This document shows, piece after piece, positions 11,565-21,831 of a stretch of DNA of 64,000 nucleotides (its first letter is position 1; the number at the start of each line of letters is the position of its first letter). The notes beneath the pieces were generated by a model, which ran no database searches, had not been told where the DNA came from, and worked only from the letters and a program-made list of their open reading frames with translations. Made by a program: the position numbers and the translations under genes. Where the stretch lies: assembly GCA_963942565.1 (NCBI GenBank), contig OZ012685.1, positions 49,059,884-49,123,883 on the forward strand. The letters are read 5' to 3'. The DNA is from Maea johnstoni. Taxonomy: Eukaryota; Annelida; Polychaeta; Spionida; Magelonidae.

Positions 11565-13504
11565 AATCACATTTCTATAAGTTTTCACGTTTCATTACTT
11601 TTTCCATAAAATGCTCAAAACAATAGCTTATCATTGAAAGCTAGTAAACCTAACCCATTTCCTTCACCAACACATTCTTAATGATTTCTTTGGCAAATTT
11701 GGGAATTTAAAATCATTCGCATATAGTCTCTAAGTTGACAGGTTAAGCCTGGGAAAATACAAAAAATGCATGATTTTAAAAGATATTACCAATAAATTAC
11801 TCACAGCAGGAGCTACATTTAATCTCAACTACCACAACACATCCTACAACCATATGCATCAATGGGAACATATTTGTGGCAAGTATTATACATCTACATT
11901 GGAGGCAGCATTTTCCAGAAGCAAATTCCTAAAAACGCATGCTTTTGACGATTTTTCAGTAAAACACCCCAGATTTAGCAAGTCATAGGTTGGCAAACAT
12001 AACTTATTTTCCCTATATGCCCATTCTTAGTTAATATTCTGTAACAACAATATCAGTCTAGAAACTTGGAATAAGATATAATAAACCTTTGTTCAAATAA
12101 ATGAGAAATTACAAAAATCCTACTATTTTAAAGGTTTTTACCCCAAAATCACTCACAGCAGGGGTCAGATACATTACATACTAACACAAAACATTTTATT
12201 AACATAGACATCCTTATAAAATGATTTGTGGCAAGTTTTGAGTTCCTACTATGAAAATTGCACCTTCCAGAAGCAAATCCCTAAAATCACCTGTTTTATG
12301 CCATTTTTTCTGTATAATGCCCCAAAACGTAGCATGTCATGAAATATGCAAATATGACTCACCCTGTCTATCAAAACCTTTTTGGTTAGTTTTCTAAACC
12401 AGAACTATTTAGTTGAGAGTTTGGAATAGTCCACAGGGTGACATTCAACTCGTGGGAAATTACAAAAATCCTACTATTTTATAGGTTTTTACCCCAAAAT
12501 CACTCACAGCAGGGGTCATATACATTTCATACTAACACAAACCATTTGATAATCATAGACATCCTTATGAAATCATTTGTGGTAAGTTTCAAGTTCCTAC
12601 TATGAAAATTGCACCTTCCAGAAGCAAGTCCCTAAAATCACTAGTTTTAATGCCAATTTTTCTGTAAAGTGCCCCAAAACGTAGCATATCATGAAAATAT
12701 TCAAACATAACTCACTTTCTGTATCTACACCTTCTTGGGTAGTTTTCTAAACCAAAACTATTTAGTTGTGAGTTTGGAATAGTCCACAGGGTGACATTCA
12801 AGTTGTGGGAAATTACAAAAATCACTCATTTTTGATGATTTTTACCCCAAAATCACTCACAGCAGGAGGTTCATTGAATTCACACTAACGCAACATGTTC
12901 TATGATCAAAAGCATCCTCTTGAACACATTTGTAGCAAGTTTTGAGTTTCTATCTCGAAAAATGAATTTTCTAAAAAGAAATCCCCAAAAAATTACTTTT
13001 TTTGTGATTTTTTGCATAAAATGCCCCAAAATTCCCTTATGAAGCAAAAGCAGACATGTCATCCACCCGTACGCTAAAGCCCACCCTATGTAGAGATGAA
13101 TAAGCATGGATGACGACTTGTAACGAAAAACGCCATCAAAAGTATAATTCTGACATTTGGCCACCCGCCTAGATGTTGGGAACACAAACGTAACACAGGG
13201 GACATAACACACATTATCAACATACATAACTGCTTATCACTGTCATGTCTTCATTACATTCTCCAATGTATACATTCAAGCGGTGTTAAGTGTTAAACTG
13301 ACCTTTTTACCTCGTCAGCACGTGTTGAAATTAAATAAACATGGCAATGTTAATAAATGTCTGCCAATAAATATTTATTTCTTAATAGCTGGGCTGGAAA
13401 ATAAATATTTTTTTGGAAAATCAGAACGTCCGTGAGCTCATGAGCTCACGAGTCAAACGGGTGGTGAGCTCATGAGTTGATCTCCCTCCGTGAGTGCAGC
13501 TCTA
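11565..13504 (-). repeat. right inverted arm of H6
   Basis: Inverted partner of 7203-8912. Within the 219 bp at 11770-11988 I count one mismatch against the left arm; outer parts (around 12900) are nearer 95 percent. The arm carries additional sequence around 13160-13430 that is absent from the left arm. Confidence 0.88.
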
Positions 13505-13668
13505 CTATATATACAGCTTTCCATGATATACTACTACTTAAGCTATATCTTATGCGTCAGTGGTTTCTTTATGTTGGTAAAGATAGCATCCTCACTGTAA
13601 GGTCAGAGGTCATGGATAGACTAGCTTTCCAGTCCCTGAAAAGTTAACCCTTCCAATGCTATATCTGA

Positions 13669-14195
13669 TAGCCTCCTTTGTCAAAAAGGGCAATTTACAC
13701 CAGCCATGTCCTATAAGATGGGGTAGTAGCAGGGCTCAACATTAAGAAAAAAATTCATAAGCCCAAAGGGGCTAGTTACCGAAACTTTTACTAGCCCTGA
13801 AATATTTTTGCTAGCCCTGGTATTAATGAAAACTCTTTTGAAATAGTGACCTCTGTTGATATCATAGCCTCTGTTGATAACATGAAAAGAATACAGTACA
13901 CATATTTTGATAAATTGAGTTAAATTATCATCCAGGTATGCAGAGCCAAAGGTGGGCTTCATAACATTTTAAGCGCTGATATTCTATAATTCTAATTCTA
14001 TCTAGCCCCTCAGGGCTACTCACAGGTAGAATTAACTAGCCCTGACTTTCAATAACTAGCCTGGGGCTACAGGGCTAGCCTTAACGTCGAGCCCTGAGTA
14101 GGCAAATACTTGGTTATTATCCCAAAAACAGTCAAGATTGAAAGTTCATATTTGCCTGTCCAAAAAAGGTTTTGAGGAAACTGCCTGTCCAAATG
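13669..14195 (+). mobile_element. H1 remnant inside M1
   Basis: TCAAAAAGGGCAATTTACAC and ATGTCCTATAAGATGG, then after the C2 insertion GGCAAATACTTGGTTATTA and TGCCTGTCCAAA, follow the H1 body in order. Both H1 ends are missing. Confidence 0.7.
13730..14096 (+). mobile_element. C2 element, 5-bp target duplication
   Basis: Ends CAGGGCTCAACATTAAG and CTTAACGTCGAGCCCTG, flanked by AGTAG on both sides (13725-13729, 14097-14101). GCTAGCCC-type motifs recur near both ends. Confidence 0.88.
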
Positions 14196-14510
14196 AATAC
14201 TCTCAGATGAGCAGACATTTTCAGGTTTTTTGCATCATTTTGTATTGGCCAAATTAGCCACCAGCAGGATACGGGTTAAGGTCTGGGAGAGACATAACAT
14301 TTGTTGGTCCCTGCACATCCACTCATAAACAGAAGCCTTGCAGCCACAAGCCAGGCTTCAAAACATAATGCATTTAGGTGCAACATTTCTCGTCCCTGAA
14401 GGAGCACATACTAGTGCAGCCAGACCAGACCAATATCAATTTACTTAGAATGTGTTTGTTTTCCTATCCCTCTGCTTGTGTCTGGTCGTGGCAGAGATAA
14501 GTGCCTGTAA

Positions 14511-14860
14511 CCATGTTAACAACTTTCTGCTCATCCTATACCGTAAATCCTGGGAAATTAAGACAACACTAGGAATTGGGGCCACTATAATTATTTTGCA
14601 ATATGATTAGTGGTAAATCTAGCCACACCATGTTAACAACTTTCTGCTCATCCTATACCGTAAACTATCGGAAATTTAGACTACCTTAGGAATTTAGGCC
14701 ACTATAATTATTTTGCAATATGATTAGTGGTAAATCTGGCCACACCATGTTAACAACTTTCTGCTCATCCTATACCGTAAATTCTCGGAAAGTTAGACCA
14801 TCTTAGGAGTGGCGACTATAATTATTTTGCAAAATAATTAATGGTAAATCTGGACACACA
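14511..14860. repeat. 117-bp tandem repeat, 3 copies
   Basis: CCATGTTAACAACTTTCTGC starts at 14511, 14628 and 14745. Each unit includes TATACCGTAAA, the left end of the element at 14773, so the array looks like tandem multiplication of that element's left part. Confidence 0.88.
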
Positions 14861-15029
14861 TTGATCTATCGACAGTTGCTTTTTCACCAAATATGGATCT
14901 AGCTGTAAATGTTGCTGATGCCTGATACAACATCATGGTACTATTACGAAAACATTGGCCACACAGAACCTATAAATGTATAAATGCCGTAATTATCGAA
15001 GTGTCCCAAATTACTGAGAATTTACGGTA
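14773..15029. mobile_element. inverted-ended element, TACCGTAAATTCTC type
   Basis: TACCGTAAATTCTCGGAAA at the left is mirrored by ACTGAGAATTTACGGTA at the right. TA borders fit a Tc1/mariner-type MITE. No coding. Confidence 0.7.
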
Positions 15030-16400
15030 GGGCAAGCCAGGCTAACTTCCCCATACCCTGTCGCAATCTCATATCCTCTTACATAGTCCTAATGCTTTAT
15101 GTTTTGTAGAGTATTTTATGTCATAATATATGGCTAGCAGGCCATGGGTAGCTTTTTTACTCATCCTATACGTCCACTCTTTACATAACTGTTAACACAT
15201 CCCTGGCAAATGGCTTATTACATAGACCAGATGATGCATTTGAAGCTCTGAGTGCCTATGTTCTTGGTACATACCCAGGGTCAGGATAATTTTCTATGGT
15301 CCACTACTGTCTGGATATATAATTCATACCTTTGGTAATATTGCAATAAACTTAATAAAGTACCATTAACACTACGGTTGATATACCATACCGTTTCATT
15401 GGTACCAATAAAGTACTACTAGTATACTGTTTCATTCAATGATGTATCTATCCCTGGACCTCTCTAAAACTGGCCTGGGAAGCAAGTTGCCCTATACTAC
15501 TGTTGATGTTTTGAGCACTGTTTGTTGATTTGTCCTAGCTATAAGCCTGTCATTTGTATTTTGTCTATCTTGTTTAATTTCTTTTCTGTTACCAGGCACA
15601 AAGTAGTAAAGGTGGTCTATATGACCAAATTAGTTTAATTTCTCACCAGGTTATATAGTTAGTATAGAAATCACTATAGATAGGAGGGCCATGTGCTGCC
15701 ACCTATAGGCCATTGCGGGTACTACACATTAATTGGTAGACTCAGAAGTAAATGTTAACATTTCATGGACTCAGAGCCTAGTGTGGTGTTGATTTGACTG
15801 AATTATTGAGGATACAATCAATTGCTGGATGGAAGGTCCATGTTTTGGCATCAGTTCAAGGAGAATGTGGGAGAGCGTGGCAGGCCAAGATATACAGCCA
15901 TACTCTAGGGGTCATATTACCCTGTTTGATTTAATAGGCCTGGTGGGTGTCGGACAAACTGATAACACTATATATAAGGCACCTGGCCGGCCACTAGTAA
16001 AGTCAGCGGGGTCATGATTTGGAAGTAGGTACAATCATGTGAGACAAAATATGCAGAATATTTAGAAACAACATATAAATAACACGTTTTCATTCTTATC
16101 AATAAATCATAACATATTTTTGATGATGTGTCAAGGTACAATATGCTGAATATTAAGAAATGAATAACATTTTAACAATAAATCATAACAACCATCTTTG
16201 ATGAATCATTATTCACTTCACTTAATAATATTATCTAAATACTATTGTCAAAAAATTGTAAATGTTGTATTTAAATCATTTTGATAGATTTGCTGGAAAC
16301 TATTTTCTGAGGCTTTTCACAAGGTACAACCTTTTAAAGTCACTTTCCATTTTTAGTCATTGTAAGGTGGTAGATTTTCAAACAAAGCCTTAGAGCCTTT
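15030..16400. other. mostly unassigned stretch with two minor repeats
   Basis: Around 15580-15700, the segment from TCTGTTACCAGGCACAAA onward resembles 34360-34480, including CTCACCAGG and a GCCATCTA/GCCACCTA motif, so it is a dispersed repeat. Around 16041-16215 a block of about 95 bp with AATAAATCATAACA is present twice. No exon or RNA gene recognised. Confidence 0.5.
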
Positions 16401-16608
16401 TTACCCTCATGCTGCTGGTGGCTAATTTTACTAATACATAAATATGCTAAAAACCGAAAAATGATTGGAACCCTGGCAAATGGGTACTCATCTAAGAGTA
16501 CTCGGGGAGAACTATCCAATGAATACCAACATGACAGCGTTAAGGTGATTTTCAAAATCTTTGCATTTTTGTACTTTGAACAAAAGTAGCCTCAGCATTG
16601 AAAGGGTA
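16401..16608 (-). mobile_element. M1 element, nearly full length
   Basis: Starts TTACCCTCATGCTGCTGGTG and ends CAGCATTGAAAGGGTAA; both TTAA borders carry changes. Confidence 0.85.
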
Positions 16609-16752
16609 AATGCAATGCACATGACTCTTCCTCATGGAATGGCCTGCCTAGCCTGGAGTGGATGAATCAGTGGTATCTGGATGTGCAGGCTTGAAATGGC
16701 AGCACTGCATGTGGTGTTGGTTTAGGAAATACTTCAGCGTTCACTGTGGAGC

Positions 16753-16952
16753 NNNNNNNNNNNNNNNNNNNNNNNNNNNNNNNNNNNNNNNNNNNNNNNN
16801 NNNNNNNNNNNNNNNNNNNNNNNNNNNNNNNNNNNNNNNNNNNNNNNNNNNNNNNNNNNNNNNNNNNNNNNNNNNNNNNNNNNNNNNNNNNNNNNNNNNN
16901 NNNNNNNNNNNNNNNNNNNNNNNNNNNNNNNNNNNNNNNNNNNNNNNNNNNN
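16753..16952. other. assembly gap (200 N)
   Basis: Exactly 200 N. The right edge falls inside an M1 copy, so repeat content may have broken the assembly. True gap length is unknown. Confidence 0.98.
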
Positions 16953-17066
16953 GCTGTTGCTGAGTACTCTAAGATGAGTACCCATTTGCCAGAGATTCAG
17001 TGATTTTTCAGAGTTTTTGCATCTTTTTGCAGTGGCCAAATTAGCTACCTGCAGCATAAGGGTTAG
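16953..17066 (+). mobile_element. M1 element, right half beside the gap
   Basis: GAGTACCCATTTGCCAGAGA through CCTGCAGCATAAGGGTTA. The left half lies in the gap. Confidence 0.8.
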
Positions 17067-17300
17067 TGGTAGAACAAGTGAGTGAGTTAAGGGGGGAGTG
17101 GAGCATCTATCACGTTAAGTCGTAGCAGCTTGGCCGTACAGCGTATCCTCCCAATCCCCCGGATCCTCTTCCACTGTTTACCTCGTGTTTAATAAGCTAA
17201 AAGCTTTTCTGGGTTCCCCAGTGGCCCTTGGCTAAGTGAGCCTATAAGTGGTGGCACGCATGTGTTTTGTATGTGTCGGGGTGTATGTGTGCTTGCATGT

Positions 17301-17825
17301 CCAGGATTTCAAAAATGCCTCTCCTAAACAGCAATATTAGAATTTCTGCCTGTCCAGATTTAGCTATTAATATACTTCAAAGCCTTATATACTAACTACA
17401 TTGAACAGCCTCTTGTGTCAAAAATGTCATAGGAAATGGTTTGTTAGGAAATATTTGGTTATTACCCCCAAGAAGTCAAAATTGAACATTTTTCATAGAA
17501 ATTTCTGCCTGTTCGAAAAGGAGGTTGTCAGGACACTGCCTGTCCGAAAGGCAGGGTAGACTTGCTACAAGTCTGTGATATCTGGCTCTTTCACTGTTCT
17601 GACTTGAGTTGATTTCACTCCAGGTTTAGTTCTGAATAAATCCTCAAGGGGAACACACTTGAGCTCAAGTCTGTATCACACACAACTCATGAAAACAGTG
17701 CTTCCATCTATAGTTTGAGAGAGACATCAAACCTACTTAGTATGTATAGTGGTGGGGGCATTATACCTAACACAGCCTGAGAACCAGGCTAAAGGCAGGG
17801 GGGACAGGTCCTAGCTAAGTCCCTG
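17301..17825 (+). mobile_element. H1 element, diverged, with about 230 bp inserted
   Basis: CCAGGATTTCAAAAATGCCT at the left and GGTCCTAGCTAAGTCCCTG at the right. Between GAAAGGCAGGG (about 17556) and GGCAGGGGGGACAGGTCC (about 17796) lies unrelated sequence of about 230 bp; the repeated GGCAGG at its borders may mark an insertion or a slippage event. Confidence 0.7.
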
Positions 17826-18168
17826 CTGTGTGTGTGGGCTTATCTGTTGTGTATTTGTTTGGTTGTATGTGTGTGTGCTTGTCTGTTTGTGTGCGCTCTC
17901 AACAGCAGTTTTATTATTAACTCGTCTTCGTCTCACAAAGGTTTTTGTTATTCTCCTTTATAACACCAGGCATATTGGATTATTTGTCGTAGTTCTTTTT
18001 TTTTCTCATAAATATTTTTATAGATATTTCCTTCTCTGAAAGACGTTTTCTGCAGTGAGTCAGTTTTGAAATGCGGTAATCACTCCACATTCAGTACTGT
18101 GGAGGATTGAAAATTTCTGGGATTTCTAACTCATTAATGTGTCAAAATAACTTAAGTCTATCATTAGG
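17826..18168. other. unassigned, GT-rich then AT-rich
   Basis: A loose (TG)n stretch at 17826-17890, then nothing recognised. Confidence 0.5.
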
Positions 18169-18353
18169 CAGGGTCTGACACTCAGATTTCAGGATAGGGG
18201 CCCGAAAAGGTCTTTCGATTAAGATTAGTGGTCAAAAAAAGGATTTCTGGTTATTTTTCATATTATTTTGGGCCCTTAGCCTGGAAAAATCTAGGGGCCC
18301 ACAGCAAAATCTAGGGGCATATGCCCCAGGGCCCCTGGGAAAGTCGAACCCTG
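18169..18353 (-). mobile_element. C1 element, full length with 5-bp target duplication
   Basis: Ends CAGGGTCTGACACTCAGA and GAAAGTCGAACCCTG, flanked by TTAGG on both sides (18164-18168 and 18354-18358). Confidence 0.88.
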
Positions 18354-18537
18354 TTAGGTGACAAGTATGTTGATGACCATTTATAGTTTAGTCTGCATAT
18401 GTAAATCTGGAAAAAGAAAGGGATGAACTGTTTCTTGTGTGTATCAATTAGCTATTCCATCATTGCCATTATTATTGCTTTAATGTTTAGTTGTTTACAC
18501 TTGATTGTTAGTAACCATTGTCTTCTTTTCTTTGCAG

Positions 18538-18584
18538 GTAAGTTGATTGGGATTTATCCTTTGATATCTGAAGACCAGGTGATG
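18538..18584 (+). other. 47-nt exon-like segment with recursive-splice-site start (copy 1)
   Basis: Seen: a pyrimidine-rich tract and TTCTTTTCTTTGCAG end at 18537, and GATG|GTAAGT gives a strong donor at 18585. The segment itself begins GTAAGTTG, so the acceptor is fused to a second donor (CAG|GTAAGT), the layout of a recursive splice site followed by a short exon. Only one frame is open (two bases, then KLIGIYPLISEDQVM); the other two meet stops at once. A sister at 58527-58573 is the same length with 5 differences, both splice motifs and similar upstream intron sequence, but has a stop in that frame. Known: recursive sites with such short exons occur in very long introns. Inference: either a regulatory recursive-splicing exon or a duplicated small coding exon with one dead copy. 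No transcript evidence is available, and a dispersed repeat is also possible. Confidence 0.45.
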
Positions 18585-18637
18585 GTAAGTCTTGCAAAGA
18601 TCATGTTAATCTATATGATAGTATATGATCAGGATAT

Positions 18638-18715
18638 ATTAACCCTGCCAATGCTGAGTCTACTTTCATCCAAAGCTTAAGGACGCAAAGATTTTTGAAA
18701 ACCATCTAAATACTT
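18638..18715 (+). mobile_element. M1 element, left end only
   Basis: TTAACCCTGCCAATGCTGAG through AAACCATCTAAA; the right two thirds are absent. It starts about 55 bp after the exon-like segment. Confidence 0.75.
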
Positions 18716-18888
18716 TTGATACTTTTATGACAATATATTTCTTCAGATATTATTTCATAGATAAATATTTAGAAGGCCTCATCAACAACTCTACCAATTT
18801 TGTTTTTCAAATTTTTGGTGTGTTACCAAATTACCTTTCAAAGTCTAGTTGGGTATCAGCCAGGTATGGCATATCTAGGAGATTTTGC

Positions 18889-19296
18889 TAGTGATGTCAT
18901 TGATATGAAATTTAATCGATCCGATTAATTGATATATTTTTTGATTCGATTCGATACGTTTCGATACGCCGTAACATGCACGTAGGGCACAATTATTCAT
19001 AGATATGTCATTGATATCCCTTTATTTTGGTTGGATACCCTGTGTCTTGGCCATATGCCTGAGTAAAGCACACCATTCCTTCCAATTTCCCTTAAAAAGC
19101 CATAGAAAATACTTCAATATTTAGTCAGCGTTTCAATTTGCATTGGTTTAACAGGAAAATGTCTGGGAAAAGTGTATTTTTCATTGATAATCATACGCCA
19201 TTATTGGGGTATAGAATATCGATTATTTTGATTTAATACCTAACCATTCTATTCAATTGACAAAGTGACAATGTTGATTTATTGATGACATCCCTA
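18889..19296. mobile_element. H4-like hAT element, 408 bp
   Basis: Ends TAGTGATGTCATTGAT and TTGATGACATCCCTA are inverted, and a perfect 8-bp repeat GATTTTGC flanks it (18881-18888 and 19297-19304). The body is rich in GAT/ATCGA motifs. Non-coding. Confidence 0.88.
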
Positions 19297-19334
19297 GATT
19301 TTGCAGATATGAATGGTAATGGCAGGGGGCAATA

Positions 19335-19540
19335 TTAACCCTTATGCTGCTGGTGGCTAATTTGGCCAATACAAAATGATGCAAAAAGACTTAAAAATGA
19401 GACCCTGGCATGTGGGTACTCATCTAAGGGTACTCAGTGAGAGCTATCCAATGAATGCCAACATCACAGGGTTAAAATGCTTTTCAAAACTCTTTGCAGC
19501 CTTGTGGTTTGGACGGAAGTTAAGCCTTGGCATTGGAAAT
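19335..19540 (-). mobile_element. M1 element, right border eroded
   Basis: Starts TTAACCCTTATGCTGCTGG; the far end reads CTTGGCATTGGAAATTTTGG instead of CATTGGAAGGGTTAA. Confidence 0.85.
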
Positions 19541-19652
19541 TTTGGTGTGTTACCAATTACTTTTTAAAGTCTACTTGGCTATTAACCAGGCAGGAGATTT
19601 CTAGGAGATATGCAGATATGAATGGTAGTCATACTGAAGCAGGCTGGCAATC

Positions 19653-19888
19653 TTAGGCTTAAAAAATAAGTTGCTTGTTTCCAGTAATGGTCCAAAAAAA
19701 TAGGGTAGGTAGGTCGGCAAACACTTTTTTCTTTGCATTGTTTTTTTGGTCAAAAATGTGTGTTTTATGCATGTTTTACGTTGATTGGGAGTCGGGAGGG
19801 CGGAAAAACTTTCGGGTAGGGATTTTTTTGGATAAAAACTTGTTAGGGTAGGGTTACAGGAAACAAACAACGTTTTTTTAGGCCTTAA
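19653..19888 (-). mobile_element. D1 element, about 235 bp
   Basis: Inverted ends TTAGGCTTAAAAAATAAG and TTTTTTTAGGCCTTAA; inside the ends are GTTTCC / GGAAAC and ATAGGGTAGG. No coding, superfamily unassigned. Four other copies lie in the window. Confidence 0.85.
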
Positions 19889-19927
19889 TAAACCCAGTCA
19901 TGCCCAGCAAACCATGATAAGTGTACT

Positions 19928-20146
19928 AGCTGTTCCGATGCTTAGGCTACTTTTGTCCAAAGCACAAGGACGCAAAGATTTCTGAAAATCTCTAAACCAT
20001 GTCATGTTGGTATTCATTTGAAAGCTCTCGCTGAGTACTTTCAGACGAGTACCCATTTGCCAGGGTTTCAGTCATTTTTCAGGTTTTTGCATAATTTTGT
20101 ATTGGTCAAATTAGTTACCAGCTGCATAAGGGTTAGGCTGGATTTG
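19928..20146 (+). mobile_element. M1 element, full length
   Basis: CTGTTCCGATGCTTAGGCTA at the left and CAGCTGCATAAGGGTTA at the right. The left TTAACCC has decayed. Confidence 0.85.
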
Positions 20147-20345
20147 CCAACAGGCTGGATTAAGGCTTAGGGTGGTATGGATGCTCCTGTCAATTTTGCG
20201 ACGGCTAATTGGGGAAATTAATTGTATGAGAACGCCTTCAGAATATGGATCAATGACTGAGCTGTCACCAGTCATCTGTGGGGACAGCAGGCTGAACAGC
20301 AAGGTCATTGGCTACTCAGTGCTCCAACATCACTTAAGGGGAAGG

Positions 20346-20358
20346 GGGGGGGGGGGGG
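20346..20358. repeat. poly-G tract
   Basis: G run after GGGGAAGG. Confidence 0.9.
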
Positions 20359-20521
20359 AAATTTTCCCACATGGGGTTTGCTATATCACTATATTACTGA
20401 TGGACAAAAAGACTCATAATAAAACCATAAAATGATTGTGAATGCCAAAAGAAAGTGGACACTTCAATACCAGATTTTTTGAAATAGTAAAGTGAATTTT
20501 GATCTTTAGCAATATGCACCT

Positions 20522-20890
20522 CATAATGTTAATTTTCTTGCTGAAAATTGTCACTTACTCACTGTTGAAAAGAACCTCTCCCTTCCTCTACCTTCATACA
20601 GACAATCTTACCCCCCGCCTCCCCCCCCCCCCCCTCCCACACAGTGATTTTCTTGCTGAAAATTGTCACTTACTCACTGTTGAAAACAACCCCGCCCTTC
20701 CCATACCCTCATACAGACAATCTTACCCCCCCCCCCCCCTTTCTCACTGAAAATTGTCACTTATATTTGTCCGTTAATTTTGATTGAAAAACCAATAGGG
20801 GAGAACTATCTCACTGTTAAAAACAACCTTCCCCAGTCCCTCATACAGACAATCTTACTCTCCCCCCCCCCCCCCCCCCCCCCCTCTCCC
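20522..20890. repeat. tandem repeat, 3 diverged units each ending in a poly-C tract
   Basis: Each unit has CTGAAAATTGTCACTTA, then CTCACTGTTGAAAA, then CATACAGACAATCTTAC, then a C-rich run (about 20620, 20728 and 20855). The third unit is longer and more diverged. Homopolymer length differs from unit to unit. Confidence 0.88.
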
Positions 20891-21054
20891 CCCTCTCTTG
20901 CAGAGAGGTTGCGGATTCGACCATGTCAGTATTGGCATTAGAGGATGTTAGTGTGCTAAGCATGTGTCAGCAGGCCATGTTTATTCCCAACCTGTAGAGC
21001 CGCTAATTGGACTTAATTGGTTTTCCATGTCGTTCTCACCTCTACCTCTCCACA

Positions 21055-21173
21055 CCATTGTGTGTGCCAACCAGGTATCCTACTAACCCTTTCATACCAG
21101 CATATCTTATCAACATTGTGTGTGCCAACCAGGTATCCCACTAACCCTTTCATACCAGCATATCTTATCAACA
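21055..21173. repeat. 58-bp direct duplication
   Basis: ATTGTGTGTGCCAACCAGGT starts at 21057 and 21115; the two units differ at one or two bases, so the duplication is young. Confidence 0.93.
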
Positions 21174-21184
21174 AAGGTTGTATA

Positions 21185-21395
21185 TTAACCCTATGCTGCT
21201 GCTGGCTAATTTGGTCAAAACAAAATAATGCATAAAACCTGAGAAATGACCGAAACCAGGGTAAATGGGTACTCATGTGAGAGTACTCAGTGAGAGCTTT
21301 CCAATGAATACCAACATGACAGGGTTCAGATGTTTTTCAAAGATTTTGCGTCTTTATGCAATAGACGATAGTAGCCTCAGCATTGTAAGGGTTAA
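21185..21395 (-). mobile_element. M1 element, full length
   Basis: TTAACCCTATGCTGCTGCTG to CAGCATTGTAAGGGTTAA; TTAA intact at both borders. Confidence 0.9.
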
Positions 21396-21572
21396 TTTAA
21401 ACTCTGAAATTCAGCAAACATTAGCCCTTTTATTGGAGTTAATTAGTTTTTCATGTCGCTCACTATAACTTCTTATCCTGAGGCAAACTTGGGAATGACC
21501 ATGTTATATTGAGAGGTCATGTAGAGATAAAATGATAATGATTATAAAGTGATATCGATGACAATGGGGATG

Positions 21573-21806
21573 AGGCCTAAAAAAAGAAATTGTTTGTTTC
21601 CTGTAACAGTCTGAAAAAAATAGGGTAGGTAGGTCGGTAAAATATTATTATTTGGATTATTTTTTTGGTCAAAAATGTGTGTTTTATGCATGTTTTACGT
21701 TGATTGAGAGTTGGGAGGATGGAAAAACTTTAGAATAGGGATTTTTTTGAATAAAAACTTGTTAGGGTAGGGTTACAGGAAACAAACAACTTTTTTGGGG
21801 GCCTAA
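21573..21806 (-). mobile_element. D1 element
   Basis: AGGCCTAAAAAAAGAAATTG to CAACTTTTTTGGGGGCCTAA. Same body as the 19653 copy. Confidence 0.85.
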
Positions 21807-21831
21807 ATCATATATAATGAGGTGGGTTAGA

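Larger units (their letters stand above)
7203..13504. mobile_element. H6: 6.3-kb fold-back hAT-like element
   Basis: Outer ends TAGAGCTGCACTCACCACTC and GTGAGTGCAGCTCTA are inverted, and the unit is bounded by an exact 8-bp direct repeat CTATATAT (7195-7202 and 13505-13512), as made by hAT transposases. The ends extend into long imperfect inverted arms (7203-8912 and 11565-13504) surrounding a 2.65-kb centre. The arms are built from about 350-bp tandem subunits. No transposase is visible, so the element would depend on an enzyme supplied elsewhere. The centre holds a Tc1/mariner-like derivative. The 72-residue open frame mirrored in both arms (8491-8709 and 11770-11988, one substitution) reflects the near-identity of the arms there and is not evidence of a gene. 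Confidence 0.88.
13645..14280 (+). mobile_element. M1 element split by nested insertions
   Basis: The left end TTAACCCTTCCAATGCT is at 13645 and the right end, CCACCAGCAGGATACGGGTTAA, closes at about 14280. Only about 110 bp of M1 remain; the rest is an H1 remnant, itself split by a C2 element. Confidence 0.72.

Noticed and set aside
19653-19888. Telomere-like TAGGG motifs in D1 copies
   Set aside because: TAGGGTAGG occurs once per element and not as tandem TTAGGG; it is part of the D1 sequence.
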